This document shows, one piece after another, positions 24,738 to 33,402 of a stretch of DNA of 64,000 nt. How positions within the stretch are numbered: the stretch's first letter is position 1; every line of letters begins with the position of its first letter. The notes below the pieces were generated by a model. The model worked only from the letters and a program-made list of their open reading frames with translations, was not told where the DNA came from and made no database searches. This DNA is from Streptomyces sp. AC512_CC834 (GTDB taxonomy: Bacteria; Actinomycetota; Actinomycetes; Streptomycetales; Streptomycetaceae). The stretch covers positions 76,575-140,574 of the forward strand of contig NZ_JAGMUO010000117.1 of NCBI RefSeq assembly GCF_019049325.1. The letters run 5' to 3'. The translations under genes and the position numbers were made by a program.

Positions 24738-26153
24738 CTACGCCACCACTCCGGCGGCCTTCGCCGCCTCCCGCACGGCGCCCGCGACGGCACCGGCGAC
24801 CTTGTCGTTGAAGACGCTGGGAATGACGTAGTTCGGGTTGATCTCGTCCTCGGTCACGACGTCCGCGAGGGCGTGCGCGGCGGCCAGCATCATCTCGGTG
24901 TTGACCGTGCGGGACTGGGCGTCCAGCAGTCCGCGGAAGACGCCCGGGAAGACCAGCACGTTGTTGATCTGGTTCGGGAAGTCCGAGCGGCCGGTGGCGA
25001 CGACCGCCGCCGTCTCGCGGGCGATGGCGGGGTCGACCTCGGGGTCGGGGTTCGCGAGCGCGAACACGATCGCGCCCTCGGCCATGGCGGCCACGTCGTC
25101 GCCGTCGAGGACGTTGGGGGCGGAGACGCCGATGAAGACGTCCGCGCCGTGCACGGCCTCCTTGAGGGTGCCGGTGAGGCCCTCGGGGTTGGTGTTGTCG
25201 GCGATCCAGCGCAGGGCCGACTCGGGCGCGGCGTCCACCAGGTCGGCGCGGCCCGCGTGCACGACGCCGTGGATGTCGGCGACGACGGCGTTCTTGAGGC
25301 CCGCGGCGAGCAGTAGCTTGAGGATGGCCGTACCGGCCGCGCCGGCGCCGGACATGACGACCCGTACGTTCTCGATGCCCTTGCCGACGACGCGCAGCGC
25401 GTTGGTCAGCGCGGCGAGGACGACGATCGCGGTGCCGTGCTGGTCGTCGTGGAAGACGGGGATGTCGAGGGCCTCGCGCAGCCGGGCCTCGATCTCGAAG
25501 CAGCGGGGGGCGGAGATGTCCTCGAGGTTGATACCGGCGAAGCCCGGGGCGATGGCCTTGACGATCTCGACGATCGCGTCGGTGTCCTGGGTGTCCAGGC
25601 AGAGCGGCCAGGCGTCGATGCCGGCGAACCGCTTGAACAGGGCCGCCTTGCCCTCCATGACCGGCAGCGCGGCCTTGGGGCCGATGTTTCCGAGGCCCAG
25701 CACCGCCGAGCCGTCGGTCACGACCGCAACGGAGTTGCGCTTGATGGTGAGGCGGCGGGCGTCCTCGGGGTTCTCGGCGATCGCCATGCAGACGCGGGCC
25801 ACGCCGGGCGTGTAGACCATGGACAGGTCGTCGCGGTTGCGGATGGGGTGCTTGGACTGCATCTCGATCTTGCCGCCGAGGTGCATGAGGAAGGTACGGT
25901 CGGAGACCTTGCCCAGGCTGACGCCCTCGATGCCCCGAAGCTGCTCCACGATCTCGTCGGCGTGGGAGGTCGAGCCGGCCGCGATGGTGACGTCGATCCG
26001 GAGCTTGTCGTGGCCGGAGGCCGTGACGTCGAGGCCGGTGACGGAGCCGCCGGCTGCCTCCACAGCGGTGGTGAGCTGCGAGACTGCGGTTCCCCCCGCG
26101 GGCACCTCCAGTCGGACCGTCATCGAGTAGGAGACGCTGGGCGCCGTTGCCAT
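24738..26153 (-). CDS. Malic enzyme with N-terminal ACT-like domain
   Basis: A 471-residue oxidative decarboxylase (malate to pyruvate and CO2). Residues ~1-85 form an ACT-like domain (SYSMTVRLEVPAGG...ISHADEIVEQLRGIEGV), suggesting allosteric control. The malic-enzyme core has YTPGVARVCMAIAENPEDA, the metal-binding FHDDQHGTAIV, the dinucleotide motif GAGAAGTAI and FPNQINNVLVFPGVFRG. Cofactor (NAD or NADP) is not decidable from sequence alone. I recall the S. coelicolor orthologue as NAD-linked. ATG 26153 follows AGGAAG. Monocistronic. Confidence 0.92.
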   Translation of the reverse strand: MATAPSVSYSMTVRLEVPAGGTAVSQLTTAVEAAGGSVTGLDVTASGHDKLRIDVTIAAGSTSHADEIVEQLRGIEGVSLGKVSDRTFLMHLGGKIEMQSKHPIRNRDDLSMVYTPGVARVCMAIAENPEDARRLTIKRNSVAVVTDGSAVLGLGNIGPKAALPVMEGKAALFKRFAGIDAWPLCLDTQDTDAIVEIVKAIAPGFAGINLEDISAPRCFEIEARLREALDIPVFHDDQHGTAIVVLAALTNALRVVGKGIENVRVVMSGAGAAGTAILKLLLAAGLKNAVVADIHGVVHAGRADLVDAAPESALRWIADNTNPEGLTGTLKEAVHGADVFIGVSAPNVLDGDDVAAMAEGAIVFALANPDPEVDPAIARETAAVVATGRSDFPNQINNVLVFPGVFRGLLDAQSRTVNTEMMLAAAHALADVVTEDEINPNYVIPSVFNDKVAGAVAGAVREAAKAAGVVA

Positions 26154-26375
26154 GGCCGACTTCCTCTGCTTTCACCTGTAACCGGGTTGTGCCGTCCGAT
26201 CGTCGCACCTACCACTGAGTACGCGGTAGCCGCCCCGGATTGCGAACTTTTTGTTCGCACCGCTTTCGGAAAACGACTTCCACCATACGAGAAATTGCCC
26301 GTCGGGGGAAGGGGCCGCCGGAGGGGCAGACCGGAAGCGGTGGAGAGGTCGGCGAAGGAACCCGCGGGACGGGAA

Positions 26376-26403
26376 TTGTCTTGCGGGGATCGTTTGTTAC
26401 CTT
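26376..26403 (+). promoter_or_regulatory. Candidate vegetative promoter of the structured RNA
   Basis: TTGTCT (26376-26381) and TACCTT (26398-26403) are separated by 16 bp, close to the hrdB-type spacing. Transcription would start near 26409, at the base of the predicted RNA fold. Confidence 0.4.
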
Positions 26404-26407
26404 GGAC

Positions 26408-26560
26408 GTGGCACCGGCTCGATCCAAGCCCCCGGGCCCAACCTTCGTCGCTACGAGCGACCACTTGCCGCGAGGCGAGCATGGCGGGTCGGTGCCACTT
26501 AAACGAAGTGCACGAAGAAGCGAAGACGTGAGGCCCGCGCCGCTCGACGGCGTGGGCCTC
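26408..26560 (+). ncRNA. Candidate structured small RNA
   Basis: Between divergent neighbours there is no ORF, but nested stems: GTGGCACCG (26408-26416) with CGGTGCCAC (26490-26498); inside, GTCGCT-ACG-AGCGAC (26447-26461). A CACTT/AAGTG hairpin follows, then a GC-rich stem at 26530-26560. A promoter-like element directly precedes it. This would be a +-strand RNA of ~150 nt antisense to nothing annotated. Existence is inferred from structure alone; the downstream stem may equally be the helicase terminator. Confidence 0.45.
26530..26560. terminator. Hairpin terminator of the HelD-like gene (or small RNA)
   Basis: GAGGCCCGCGCC / GGCGTGGGCCTC pair with one G-U, over a 7-nt loop, 23 bp past the stop at 26583. 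It can serve both strands. Confidence 0.7.
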
Positions 26561-26582
26561 TCGCACGTTCTGGACCGGCGCC

Positions 26583-28919
26583 TCAGTCGCGCAGCAGGTC
26601 CGGCACCCCCGCCGCGTCCGGCTCGTCCCGCTCGCACGAGACGACGGTGAGCTGCTGGGTGGCCCGGGTCAGGGCGACGTACAGCACGCGCAGTCCGGCG
26701 GGCGACTCGTCGGCGATCTCGGCCGGGGAGACGACCACCGTGGCGTCGTACTCCAGGCCCTTCGCCTCCAGGCTGCCCAGCGCCACCACGCGGTCGCCCA
26801 GTCCCGCCAGCCAGCGCCTGGCCTCCTCGCGCCGGTTCATGGCGACCACGACGCCGACGGTGCCGTCCACGAGGTCCAGCAGCCGGGCGGCCTCCGCCCG
26901 GACCGTCCGGGCGAGGGAGTCCCGCACCACCGCGAAGCGCGGCTCCACACCGGTCGAACGCACGGCCGACGGGGACTGCGAGCCGGGCATGGCGAGGGCG
27001 AGGACCTTCGCCGCCAGTTCGGCGATCTCGGCCGGGTTGCGGTAGTTGACGGTCAGCTCGAAGCGGCGGCGCGGGCGGGTGCCCAGGGCCTCGTCACGGG
27101 CCTGCGCCGCCTCGTCGGGGTCGGACCAGGAGGACTGGGCCGGGTCGCCGACGACGGTCCAGGTGGCGTGCCTGCCGCGGCGGCCGACCATCCGCCACTG
27201 CATGGGGGTGAGGTCCTGCGCCTCGTCCACGATGACGTGCGCGTACTCGGTGCGTTCCTGCGCGAGGCGCTCGGCGCGCTCCCACTGGGTCTCCTCGCGC
27301 TGCGGCATCAGCTCGTCCAGCCCGGTGAGCTGGTCCAGCGGGTCCGCCTCGCGCCGCTTGCGGGGGCGGGCCGGGGTGCCGACGATCGCCTGGAGCTCGT
27401 CGAGCAGCGCGATGTCGTGCACGGAGTAGCCCTCGCGCCGCAGCGAACGGGCCACCTTGCGCACCTCTCCGGGGTTGAGCACGCGCCGGGCCCAGCGGCC
27501 CAGGCGGCGCTCGTCCGCCATGGCCGTCAGCACGGCGCGCGGGGTCAGCTCGGGCCACCAGGCGTCGAGGAAGGCGATGAAGGGGTCCTCGGCGCTGACG
27601 TCCTCGTCGAAGGAGGAGCGCAGCTCGGCGGCCAGCTCGGGGTCGGTGTGCCGGGCGCCGGCGCCGGACCTGTCCCACAGGGCGTCCAGGAGCAGCCGGC
27701 GGGCGCGGGGGCGCAGCAGGTTGACGGGCGCGGTGCCGCCGAGGACGGTGCGGCGGATGCCGGCCAGTTCCTCGGCCTCCAGTTCGAGGCGGCGGCCGAG
27801 GGCGACGACCCTCAGCAGGGTCGGCGAGTCGGCGGGCTCCAGGGCTCCGCGCGCGGCCCTGCGCAGCACCCTGAGCATCCGCGAGGAGCCCTTGGCGCGG
27901 GCGGTGGCCGGGGAGTCGTACAGCGTGGCCCCGGCGCCCGCCGCGTCGTCGGCCAGTGAACCGATCGCGCGGATGGCGACCTGCCCCTCCTCGCCCAGGG
28001 AGGGCAGCACGCCCTCGGTGTACGCCACGAGCAGCGGGGTGGGCGAGACGATCAGGATGCCGCCCGCGTACCGGCGCCGGTCCTGGTAGAGCAGGTACGC
28101 CGCCCGGTGCAGCGCGACGGCGGTCTTGCCGGTGCCTGGGCCACCCTCGACGTAGGTCACGGAGGCGGCGGGGGCGCGGATCACCCGGTCCTGCTCGGCC
28201 TGGATGGAGGCCACGATGTCACGCATGGAGTGCGTACGGGCCTGGCCGAGGGCGGCCATCAGGGCGCCGTCGCCGACGACGGCCAGCTCCTCGCCGTCCA
28301 GGCGGGCGGTGACCTCGGGCCGCATGAGGTCGTCCTCGACGCCGAGGACGCGCCGCCCCTTGGAGCGGATCACCCGGCGGCGCACGACCCGGCCCGGGTC
28401 GACCGGCGTGGAGCGGTAGAAGGGCGCCGCGGCGGGCGCCCGCCAGTCGATGACCAGCGGGGCGTAGTCCTCGTCCAGGACGCCGATGCGGCCGATGTGC
28501 AGGGTCTCGGCGATGTCGGCGGTGTGGTCGGGTCCGAGGGCGCCCTCGGCGGGCTCGACCGCCGTGTACGCGCCGTCCGGGCCCTTCCTGCCGTCCTTGC
28601 CGGGGAGCAGGTCGATCCGGCCGAACAGGAAGTCCTCGAACTCGTTGTTCAGGCGGTTGAGGTGGATGCCGGCCCGGAAGACCTGCGCGTCGCGCTCGGC
28701 CAGCGCGCCGGGCGTGCCGACGTGGCCGCGCTGCGCGGCGTCGTGCATGAGGAACTCCGCCTCGTGGATCTTCTCCTCGAGGCGGCGGTACACCCGGTCG
28801 AGGTGTGCCTGTTCCACGTCGATCTCTCGGTCCCGTACGGAGTCCTCCCGCGCGGAGTCCTTTCGTACGGAGTCGTGCTCCGAGTCGACCGCTGAATCCT
28901 GTTGAGCCTGTGCGGCCAC
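26583..28919 (-). CDS. HelD-like UvrD/Rep-fold ATPase (RNA polymerase-recycling type)
   Basis: A 778-residue superfamily 1 ATPase. The N-terminal ~200 residues include a long helical arm (HLDRVYRRLEEKIHEAEFLM) and GRIGVLDEDYAPLVIDWRAP. The split motor domain has Walker A GGPGTGKTAVALHRAAYL (~258-275), then VIVDEAQDLTPMQW, ELTVNYRNPAEIAELA and a C-terminal LYVALTRATQQLTVV. HelD proteins displace stalled RNA polymerase from nucleic acid; HelR, a Streptomyces relative, protects polymerase from rifamycins. Which type this is cannot be decided here. GTG 28919 has AAGGGGG 4 bases upstream. Confidence 0.85.
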   Translation of the reverse strand: MAAQAQQDSAVDSEHDSVRKDSAREDSVRDREIDVEQAHLDRVYRRLEEKIHEAEFLMHDAAQRGHVGTPGALAERDAQVFRAGIHLNRLNNEFEDFLFGRIDLLPGKDGRKGPDGAYTAVEPAEGALGPDHTADIAETLHIGRIGVLDEDYAPLVIDWRAPAAAPFYRSTPVDPGRVVRRRVIRSKGRRVLGVEDDLMRPEVTARLDGEELAVVGDGALMAALGQARTHSMRDIVASIQAEQDRVIRAPAASVTYVEGGPGTGKTAVALHRAAYLLYQDRRRYAGGILIVSPTPLLVAYTEGVLPSLGEEGQVAIRAIGSLADDAAGAGATLYDSPATARAKGSSRMLRVLRRAARGALEPADSPTLLRVVALGRRLELEAEELAGIRRTVLGGTAPVNLLRPRARRLLLDALWDRSGAGARHTDPELAAELRSSFDEDVSAEDPFIAFLDAWWPELTPRAVLTAMADERRLGRWARRVLNPGEVRKVARSLRREGYSVHDIALLDELQAIVGTPARPRKRREADPLDQLTGLDELMPQREETQWERAERLAQERTEYAHVIVDEAQDLTPMQWRMVGRRGRHATWTVVGDPAQSSWSDPDEAAQARDEALGTRPRRRFELTVNYRNPAEIAELAAKVLALAMPGSQSPSAVRSTGVEPRFAVVRDSLARTVRAEAARLLDLVDGTVGVVVAMNRREEARRWLAGLGDRVVALGSLEAKGLEYDATVVVSPAEIADESPAGLRVLYVALTRATQQLTVVSCERDEPDAAGVPDLLRD

Positions 28920-28920
28920 C

Positions 28921-28972
28921 GGGCCCCCTTCTGACGTGCTGGGCAGCCGTCAAAAATACGCGAAGGGGGCCC
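28921..28972. promoter_or_regulatory. Inverted repeat overlapping the HelD-like gene's ribosome site
   Basis: GGGCCCCCTTC (28921-28931) and GAAGGGGGCCC (28962-28972) are perfect reverse complements with a 30-bp spacer. The proximal arm contains the ribosome site, so the fold would occlude translation; it is also a possible terminator of the upstream anti-sigma gene. Confidence 0.5.
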
Positions 28973-29001
28973 CGGAAGCTACGGCGCGCCTGGCGGACGG
29001 T

Positions 29002-29853
29002 CTACGCGTCGACCTCCACCAGCCGCTTCCCGTCGAAGGTCATGACCTCGAAGTGGGCGATCTGGTTGGGTTCGAAGGCGGCGCCGCCGTGCACGTAGAG
29101 CGGCTTCTTGGCCTTTTCGGTGGTGGCGTTCGGTATGCCGTAGCCCCACTCGGGGACCGTCCAGGAGGTGAGCGTCTCCCGCTCGCCGTTCTTGCCGACG
29201 GCGATCAGGGAGCACTTCTGGGGGCCCTTGAGGTTCTTGAGCTCCAGGACCGTCTCGGTGCCCCAGGCCTTCTTCTCCAGGGCCACGGTGGCGCTGACCT
29301 CGGTGGACGGGTCGGTGGCGGTGACCCGGTCCGGCATGGTGGCGAAGGCGGACTCGGCGGGGCTCGCGGCCTGCTGCGACGCCTCGGTCTTGCGGCCGCC
29401 GTCGTCACCGCCGCCCCCTCCGCCGCCGCCCGTGGTCGCCACGGCGGCGAACGGGCCGCCGATGATCAGCGCGGCCGCGGTGCCCACCAGGTAGAAGTTG
29501 CGGCGGCGTTTGCTCGCGCGGCGTTCGGCGACCTCGTCGACGAGCTTCTCCGACAGGCGCGGTCCCGGCTTGGCGGTGAGCGACTCGGCGATCGCGGGCG
29601 TGCCGACACCCGGCAGGTCCGCGAGGGCGGCCATCATCGGCTCCATGCCGGCCAGCTCGTCGAGCTGCTGGGCGCACCATTCGCAGGTGGCGAGGTGGGC
29701 CTCGAAGGCCGTCGCCTCCGCGTCGTCGAGGATCCCGAGGGCGTAGGCGCCGACGGTCTCGTGCTCGTTCGGCGCCGGTGATCCCTGCATGGGGACAGAA
29801 TTACCCGTATCCCCCGCGCCGAATCCCTGAACTCCCCCGTACCCGCTCATCAC
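29002..29853 (-). CDS. rsuA: Anti-sigma factor of SigU (zf-HC2/ZAS type)
   Basis: A 283-residue single-pass membrane anti-sigma factor. The zinc anti-sigma motif is HETVGAYALGILDD...HLATCEWC (HxxxCxxC, ~residues 50-60). A transmembrane segment NFYLVGTAAALIIGGPFAAVA follows at ~120-140, then a Gly/Asp/Ser-rich linker and an extracellular C-terminal domain (WGTETVLELKNLKGPQKC) that likely senses a signal. It binds and inhibits the sigma factor encoded immediately upstream. Start GTG 29853 overlaps the sigma stop (GTGA); ATG 29850 is possible. Symbol from synteny with S. coelicolor. Confidence 0.8.
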   Translation of the reverse strand: MMSGYGGVQGFGAGDTGNSVPMQGSPAPNEHETVGAYALGILDDAEATAFEAHLATCEWCAQQLDELAGMEPMMAALADLPGVGTPAIAESLTAKPGPRLSEKLVDEVAERRASKRRRNFYLVGTAAALIIGGPFAAVATTGGGGGGGGDDGGRKTEASQQAASPAESAFATMPDRVTATDPSTEVSATVALEKKAWGTETVLELKNLKGPQKCSLIAVGKNGERETLTSWTVPEWGYGIPNATTEKAKKPLYVHGGAAFEPNQIAHFEVMTFDGKRLVEVDA

Positions 29854-30410
29854 GCCGTCACCCCCCGCTCCTCGAGTGCCAGCTTCATCGAACGCAGGGC
29901 GTAGAACACCCGGGAGCGAACGGTGCCGCTGGGTATGCCCAGTGTCTGCGCCGCCTCATTGACGGTACGCCCCTTGAAGTACGTCTCGACGAGGACCTCC
30001 CGGTGGGCCGGGGTCAGGTCGTCGAGCGCGTCCGACAGCGTCATCAGCCACAGCGCCTTGTCGATCTCGTCCTCCGCGGGGATGACCTCCAGCGGCGACG
30101 GATCGACCTCCTGCGGCCGGGCCTGCCGGCTGCGGTGGCCGTCGATGACGATGCGCCGGGCGACCGTCACCAGCCAGGGGCGTACCGATCCGGTCGCACG
30201 GTTGAGCTGACCGGCGTTCTTCCAGGCACGGATGAGCGTCTCCTGGACGACGTCCTCGGCGCGCTGCCGGTCCCCCGCGACCAGCCGCAGCACGTAGGCC
30301 AGCAAGGGGCCGGCGTGCTCGCGGTACAGGGCGCGCATCAGCTCCTCGTCGGGTTCCGAGGACGATTGGGACATGCGATGTCGGGCCCTCGCACCACGTT
30401 CATTGGCCAC
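29850..30410 (-). CDS. sigU: ECF-type sigma factor
   Basis: A 186-residue ECF sigma factor. Region 2 is MRALYREHAGPLLAYVLRLV with the DNA-melting DVVQETLIRAWKN, and region 4 is LDDLTPAHREVLVETYFKGR then TLGIPSGTVRSRVFYALR. It directs RNA polymerase to stress/secretion-related promoters; in S. coelicolor SigU affects secreted proteins and development. The GTG at 30410 has AAGGA 7 bases upstream and is preferred over ATG 30374. Translationally coupled to its anti-sigma gene. Symbol by synteny. Confidence 0.82.
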   Translation of the reverse strand: MANERGARARHRMSQSSSEPDEELMRALYREHAGPLLAYVLRLVAGDRQRAEDVVQETLIRAWKNAGQLNRATGSVRPWLVTVARRIVIDGHRSRQARPQEVDPSPLEVIPAEDEIDKALWLMTLSDALDDLTPAHREVLVETYFKGRTVNEAAQTLGIPSGTVRSRVFYALRSMKLALEERGVTA

Positions 30411-30609
30411 GACGGAATCCTTGCGCACGCCCACCTCCGGTGTCCGGGGGATCCCCCAGTCGGTCGCTCGCCCATTCGGTACGGGCGCGAAGTGCGGCGT
30501 GTTCAAAGTGAGATGAGAGTTTTCTCGGGAGCGGCGCGCAGAGCGGGACACGGCGGCACATAACCGCCTCTACCTCTTCACGTTTCTGCCACACCGAGGT
30601 CTGTGAAGC

Positions 30610-31200
30610 TCAGCGGGCGAGCGCGGCGCGGCGGCGGTGCCGGGCGACGCGCTCGCGGTTGCCGCAGATCTCGCTGGAGCACCAGCGTCGGCGGCGGCCG
30701 CGGGAGGTGTCCACGTACACGATGGGGCAGTTGTCGCCCTCGCACTGCCTCAGGCTCGCCCGCGCCGCGGGGTCGGTGAGCAGTTCCACGGCGTCCCGGG
30801 CGAGGGCGCCGAGCAGCGCCGCGCACTGCGGCGGCCCGGTCAGCTCGCGCACCAGCGCGCCGTCCTCGCCGGGGACCGCACGGGGGGCGGGGGGCGCGGC
30901 GCGGGAGAGTTCGTTGACGCGGGCGAGCGCGAGGTCGTACCGGCGGGTGCGGGAGGCCGGCCGGGCGCGGACCAACCTCGCGGTCTCGCCGCGCAGTTCG
31001 CGGAAGCCGGTCAGCCAGGCGGTGTCGGCGTGGGCCAGCGGGGTCCCGGGCGGCACGAGTCCGGAGCCGGTGATCCAGGCGCGCAGCGCCTCCAGGGAGT
31101 CGAGGCGTTCCACGGGGTGGGTGGTGGCGATGAGGTCCAGACAGATCCGCCCGGTGTCGAACCGCAGCTCGTACGGGTCGGTGGCCGTACCCAATGCCAT
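30610..31200 (-). CDS. CGNR zinc-finger (ABATE domain) regulator
   Basis: A 196-residue protein. The N-terminal ABATE domain (YELRFDTGRICLDLIATTH) precedes the C-terminal CGNR zinc finger, with CEGDNCPIVYVDTS...CSSEICGNRERVARHRR (three cysteine positions plus CGNR). The family probably binds DNA as stress-responsive regulators; targets are unknown. ATG 31200 is preceded by AGGA 3 bases upstream, short but acceptable; upstream is a repetitive GC field, so the start is well bounded. Confidence 0.85.
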   Translation of the reverse strand: MALGTATDPYELRFDTGRICLDLIATTHPVERLDSLEALRAWITGSGLVPPGTPLAHADTAWLTGFRELRGETARLVRARPASRTRRYDLALARVNELSRAAPPAPRAVPGEDGALVRELTGPPQCAALLGALARDAVELLTDPAARASLRQCEGDNCPIVYVDTSRGRRRRWCSSEICGNRERVARHRRRAALAR

Positions 31201-31329
31201 GTTCCTGTCACCGCCTAGGGCTGGCCCGCCGCAGTGCGGGCTGGAAAGGGGAGCAGGTGGACCGCTCCCTCTACAGTGCCTTCCCGCACTCCCGCCCGGA
31301 ACCCCTCGTACCGCTCCCACATGGGCGCA

Positions 31330-32120
31330 CGCGTACGCGCCCGCGCTTACGGGGAGGCCCTGGCGTGCCCCGCGCCGCCGCGCCCCGGTGCTGGCGCAGC
31401 GGCGCGTCCCGGTGCTGGCGCGCTGCCGCACCGCCGCGTCCCGGTGCCGCCGCGTCCGGGTGCTGCGGCGCCCGGGTGCTGCGGCGCCCTCGTGCCAGCG
31501 CGCGCCCGCGTCAGCGTCCCCGTTGCCAGCGCGCCCCCGCGCTGCCGCGCCCCGGTGCTGGCGCGCTGCCGCGCCGCGGTGCTGGCGCGCTGCCGCGCCC
31601 CGGTGCTGGCGCGCCGACGCGCCCTGGTGCTGCCGCGTCCCCGTGCTGCGGCGCCCCCCGTGCCAGCGCGCCCCCGCGTCAGCGTCCCCGTTGCCAGCGC
31701 GCCCCCGCGCCGCTGCGTCTCCGTGCCGGAGCGCCGCCGCGCCGCCGCGCCGCCGCGCCGCCACGTCCCGGTGCTGCCGCGCCGCCGCGCCGCCGCGCCC
31801 TGGTGCTGCCGCGCCCCCGTGCCAGCGCGCCCCGCGCTGCCACGTCCCGGTGCCGCCGCACCGCAGCGTCCCGGTGCTACCGCGTCCCGGTGCCAACGCG
31901 TGCCCGTGCTGCCTTGTCCGTGCTGCCTTGTCCCCGTTCGAGCGCGCCCCAGCGCCGCCGCGTCTCCGTGCGAGCGCGCCCCGCGCTGCCGCGCCCCGGT
32001 GCCGCCGCACCGCAGCGCCCCCGTGCTGCCCCCGGCCCCCGTTCCAGCGCACCCCAGCGCCGCCGCGTCCCCGTGCCGGCGCGTGCCCGTTTTCAGCGCG
32101 CCGCCGTGTGCCCTCAGCCG
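31330..32120. repeat. GC-rich degenerate repeat field
   Basis: About 800 bp of degenerate units on the theme GGTGCTGGCGCGCTGCCGCGCC, with spacings of 24, 18 and 17 nt. A ~50-bp segment starting CGTGCCAGCGCGC is repeated almost exactly at 31492 and 31660. Long open frames exist on both strands, but they are simply low-complexity translation (Arg/Ala/Gly or Pro/Arg runs). No gene is supported. The nnaR promoter is not here, since nnaR reads toward this field; the region may be a decayed repeat expansion. Confidence 0.8.
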
Positions 32121-32132
32121 TCCTCGTGCCCC

Positions 32133-33293
32133 TCAACCGTCCGTGTACTTGGCGTCCGTGGCCGGGTCCAGGGAGAGGCGGTAGCCGCGTTTGACGACCG
32201 TCTGGATCAGTTTCGGGGTGCCGAGGGAGGTGCGCAGGCGTGCCATCGCCGTCTCGACGGCGTGTTCGTCGCGGCCGGTGCCCGGCAGGGCGCGCAGCAG
32301 GTCGGCGCGGGGCACGACCCAGCCCGGGCGCCGGGCGAGGGTCCGCAGCAGGGACATGCCCGCGGGGGGTACGGTTCGCAGCTCCCCGTCGACGAGCACC
32401 GCGTGGCCGCGGATCTCCAGCCGGTGCCCGGCGACCGGCAGGGCGCGGGCGCGGCCGGGGAGTTCCTGGCACAGCAACTGGACGAGGGGGCCCAGCCGGA
32501 AGCGTTCGGGCTGAACCGTGTCGACGCCGTGCGCCTGCAGCGGCACCGCGGTGACCGGGCCGACGCAGGCGGCCAGCACGTCGTGGCCGAACGCGGCGAC
32601 CAGCTCCGGCAGCAGCCCCCGCTCCTCGGCCCGGCCCAGCAGCGACACCGCGGCGGGCGCGCTGGTGAACGTCACGGCGTCCACGCCCCGCGCCACGGCG
32701 GCGTCCAGCAGCCGGTCCACGGGAGAGATGTCCTCCGGCGGCAGCCACCGGTACACGGGCACGCCCACCACCTCCGCGCCGCCCGCCCGCAGCGCCTCCA
32801 CGAACCCCGGCAGCGGCTCACCGTGCAGTTGTACGGCGATCCGGCGCCCGTCGACGCCCTCCTCCAGGAGCCGGTCGAGAACCTCGGCCATGGACTCCGA
32901 CACGGGCGACCACCGCTCCGTCAGTCCCGCGGCCCGCACCGCCCCCTTGACCTTGGGCCCGCGCGCCAGCAGCTCCACCTCGCGCAGCCGCTCCAGCAGG
33001 GCGTCCCCGAGCCCCCAGCCGTCGGCGGCCTCGACCCACCCGCGGAACCCGATGGCGGTGGTGGCGACGACGACGTCCGGTGCCTGCTCGATGAGCTGCT
33101 TGGTCGCGCCCATCAGCTCACTGTCGTCGGCCAGCGGCACGATCCGCAGCGCCGGCGCGTGCTGTACGACGGCACCGCGCCGCTGGAGCAGCGCGCCCAG
33201 TTCGTCGGCCCGGCGGGCGGCGGTCACGCCCACGGTGAATCCGGCCAGGGGCCCGTGGTCGGGTCGCTGCCGCTCGTCGTACACGTCGTCCAT
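32133..33293 (-). CDS. nnaR: HemD-like nitrate assimilation regulator
   Basis: A 386-residue protein with an N-terminal uroporphyrinogen-III synthase (HemD-like) domain (~residues 15-265: AGFTVGVTAARRADELGALL, VDAVTFTSAPAAVSLL) and a C-terminal winged-helix DNA-binding domain (~290-375: LVDGELRTVPPAGMSLLRTL, HAVETAMARLRTSLG, TVVKRGYRLSL). In S. coelicolor NnaR co-activates nitrate/nitrite assimilation genes with GlnR. It lies downstream of narK. Whether synthase activity remains is unknown. The ATG at 33293 is the start; ribosome site is weak. A CACGTG dyad lies upstream. Confidence 0.85.
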   Translation of the reverse strand: MDDVYDERQRPDHGPLAGFTVGVTAARRADELGALLQRRGAVVQHAPALRIVPLADDSELMGATKQLIEQAPDVVVATTAIGFRGWVEAADGWGLGDALLERLREVELLARGPKVKGAVRAAGLTERWSPVSESMAEVLDRLLEEGVDGRRIAVQLHGEPLPGFVEALRAGGAEVVGVPVYRWLPPEDISPVDRLLDAAVARGVDAVTFTSAPAAVSLLGRAEERGLLPELVAAFGHDVLAACVGPVTAVPLQAHGVDTVQPERFRLGPLVQLLCQELPGRARALPVAGHRLEIRGHAVLVDGELRTVPPAGMSLLRTLARRPGWVVPRADLLRALPGTGRDEHAVETAMARLRTSLGTPKLIQTVVKRGYRLSLDPATDAKYTDG

Positions 33294-33321
33294 CGTTCGC
33301 CGCGCTCCGATCCGTTCACAC

Positions 33322-33341
33322 CCACGTGCACAGTCACGTGG
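33322..33341. promoter_or_regulatory. CCACGTG-N6-CACGTGG palindrome upstream of nnaR
   Basis: CCACGTG (33322-33328) and CACGTGG (33335-33341) form an exact inverted repeat, 28 bp upstream of nnaR and just beyond the narK terminator. A possible NnaR or GlnR-independent operator; unconfirmed. Confidence 0.45.
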
Positions 33342-33343
33342 CG

Positions 33344-33377
33344 ACCGAGCCTGTCAACGCTGCGTGACAGGCTCGGT
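33344..33377 (-). terminator. narK terminator
   Basis: ACCGAGCCTGTCA / TGACAGGCTCGGT, a perfect 13-bp stem with an 8-nt loop, 26 bp past the narK stop, so nnaR is probably transcribed separately. Confidence 0.8.
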
Positions 33378-33402
33378 TCCGCTTCATGTCACCAGTGTTA
33401 CG

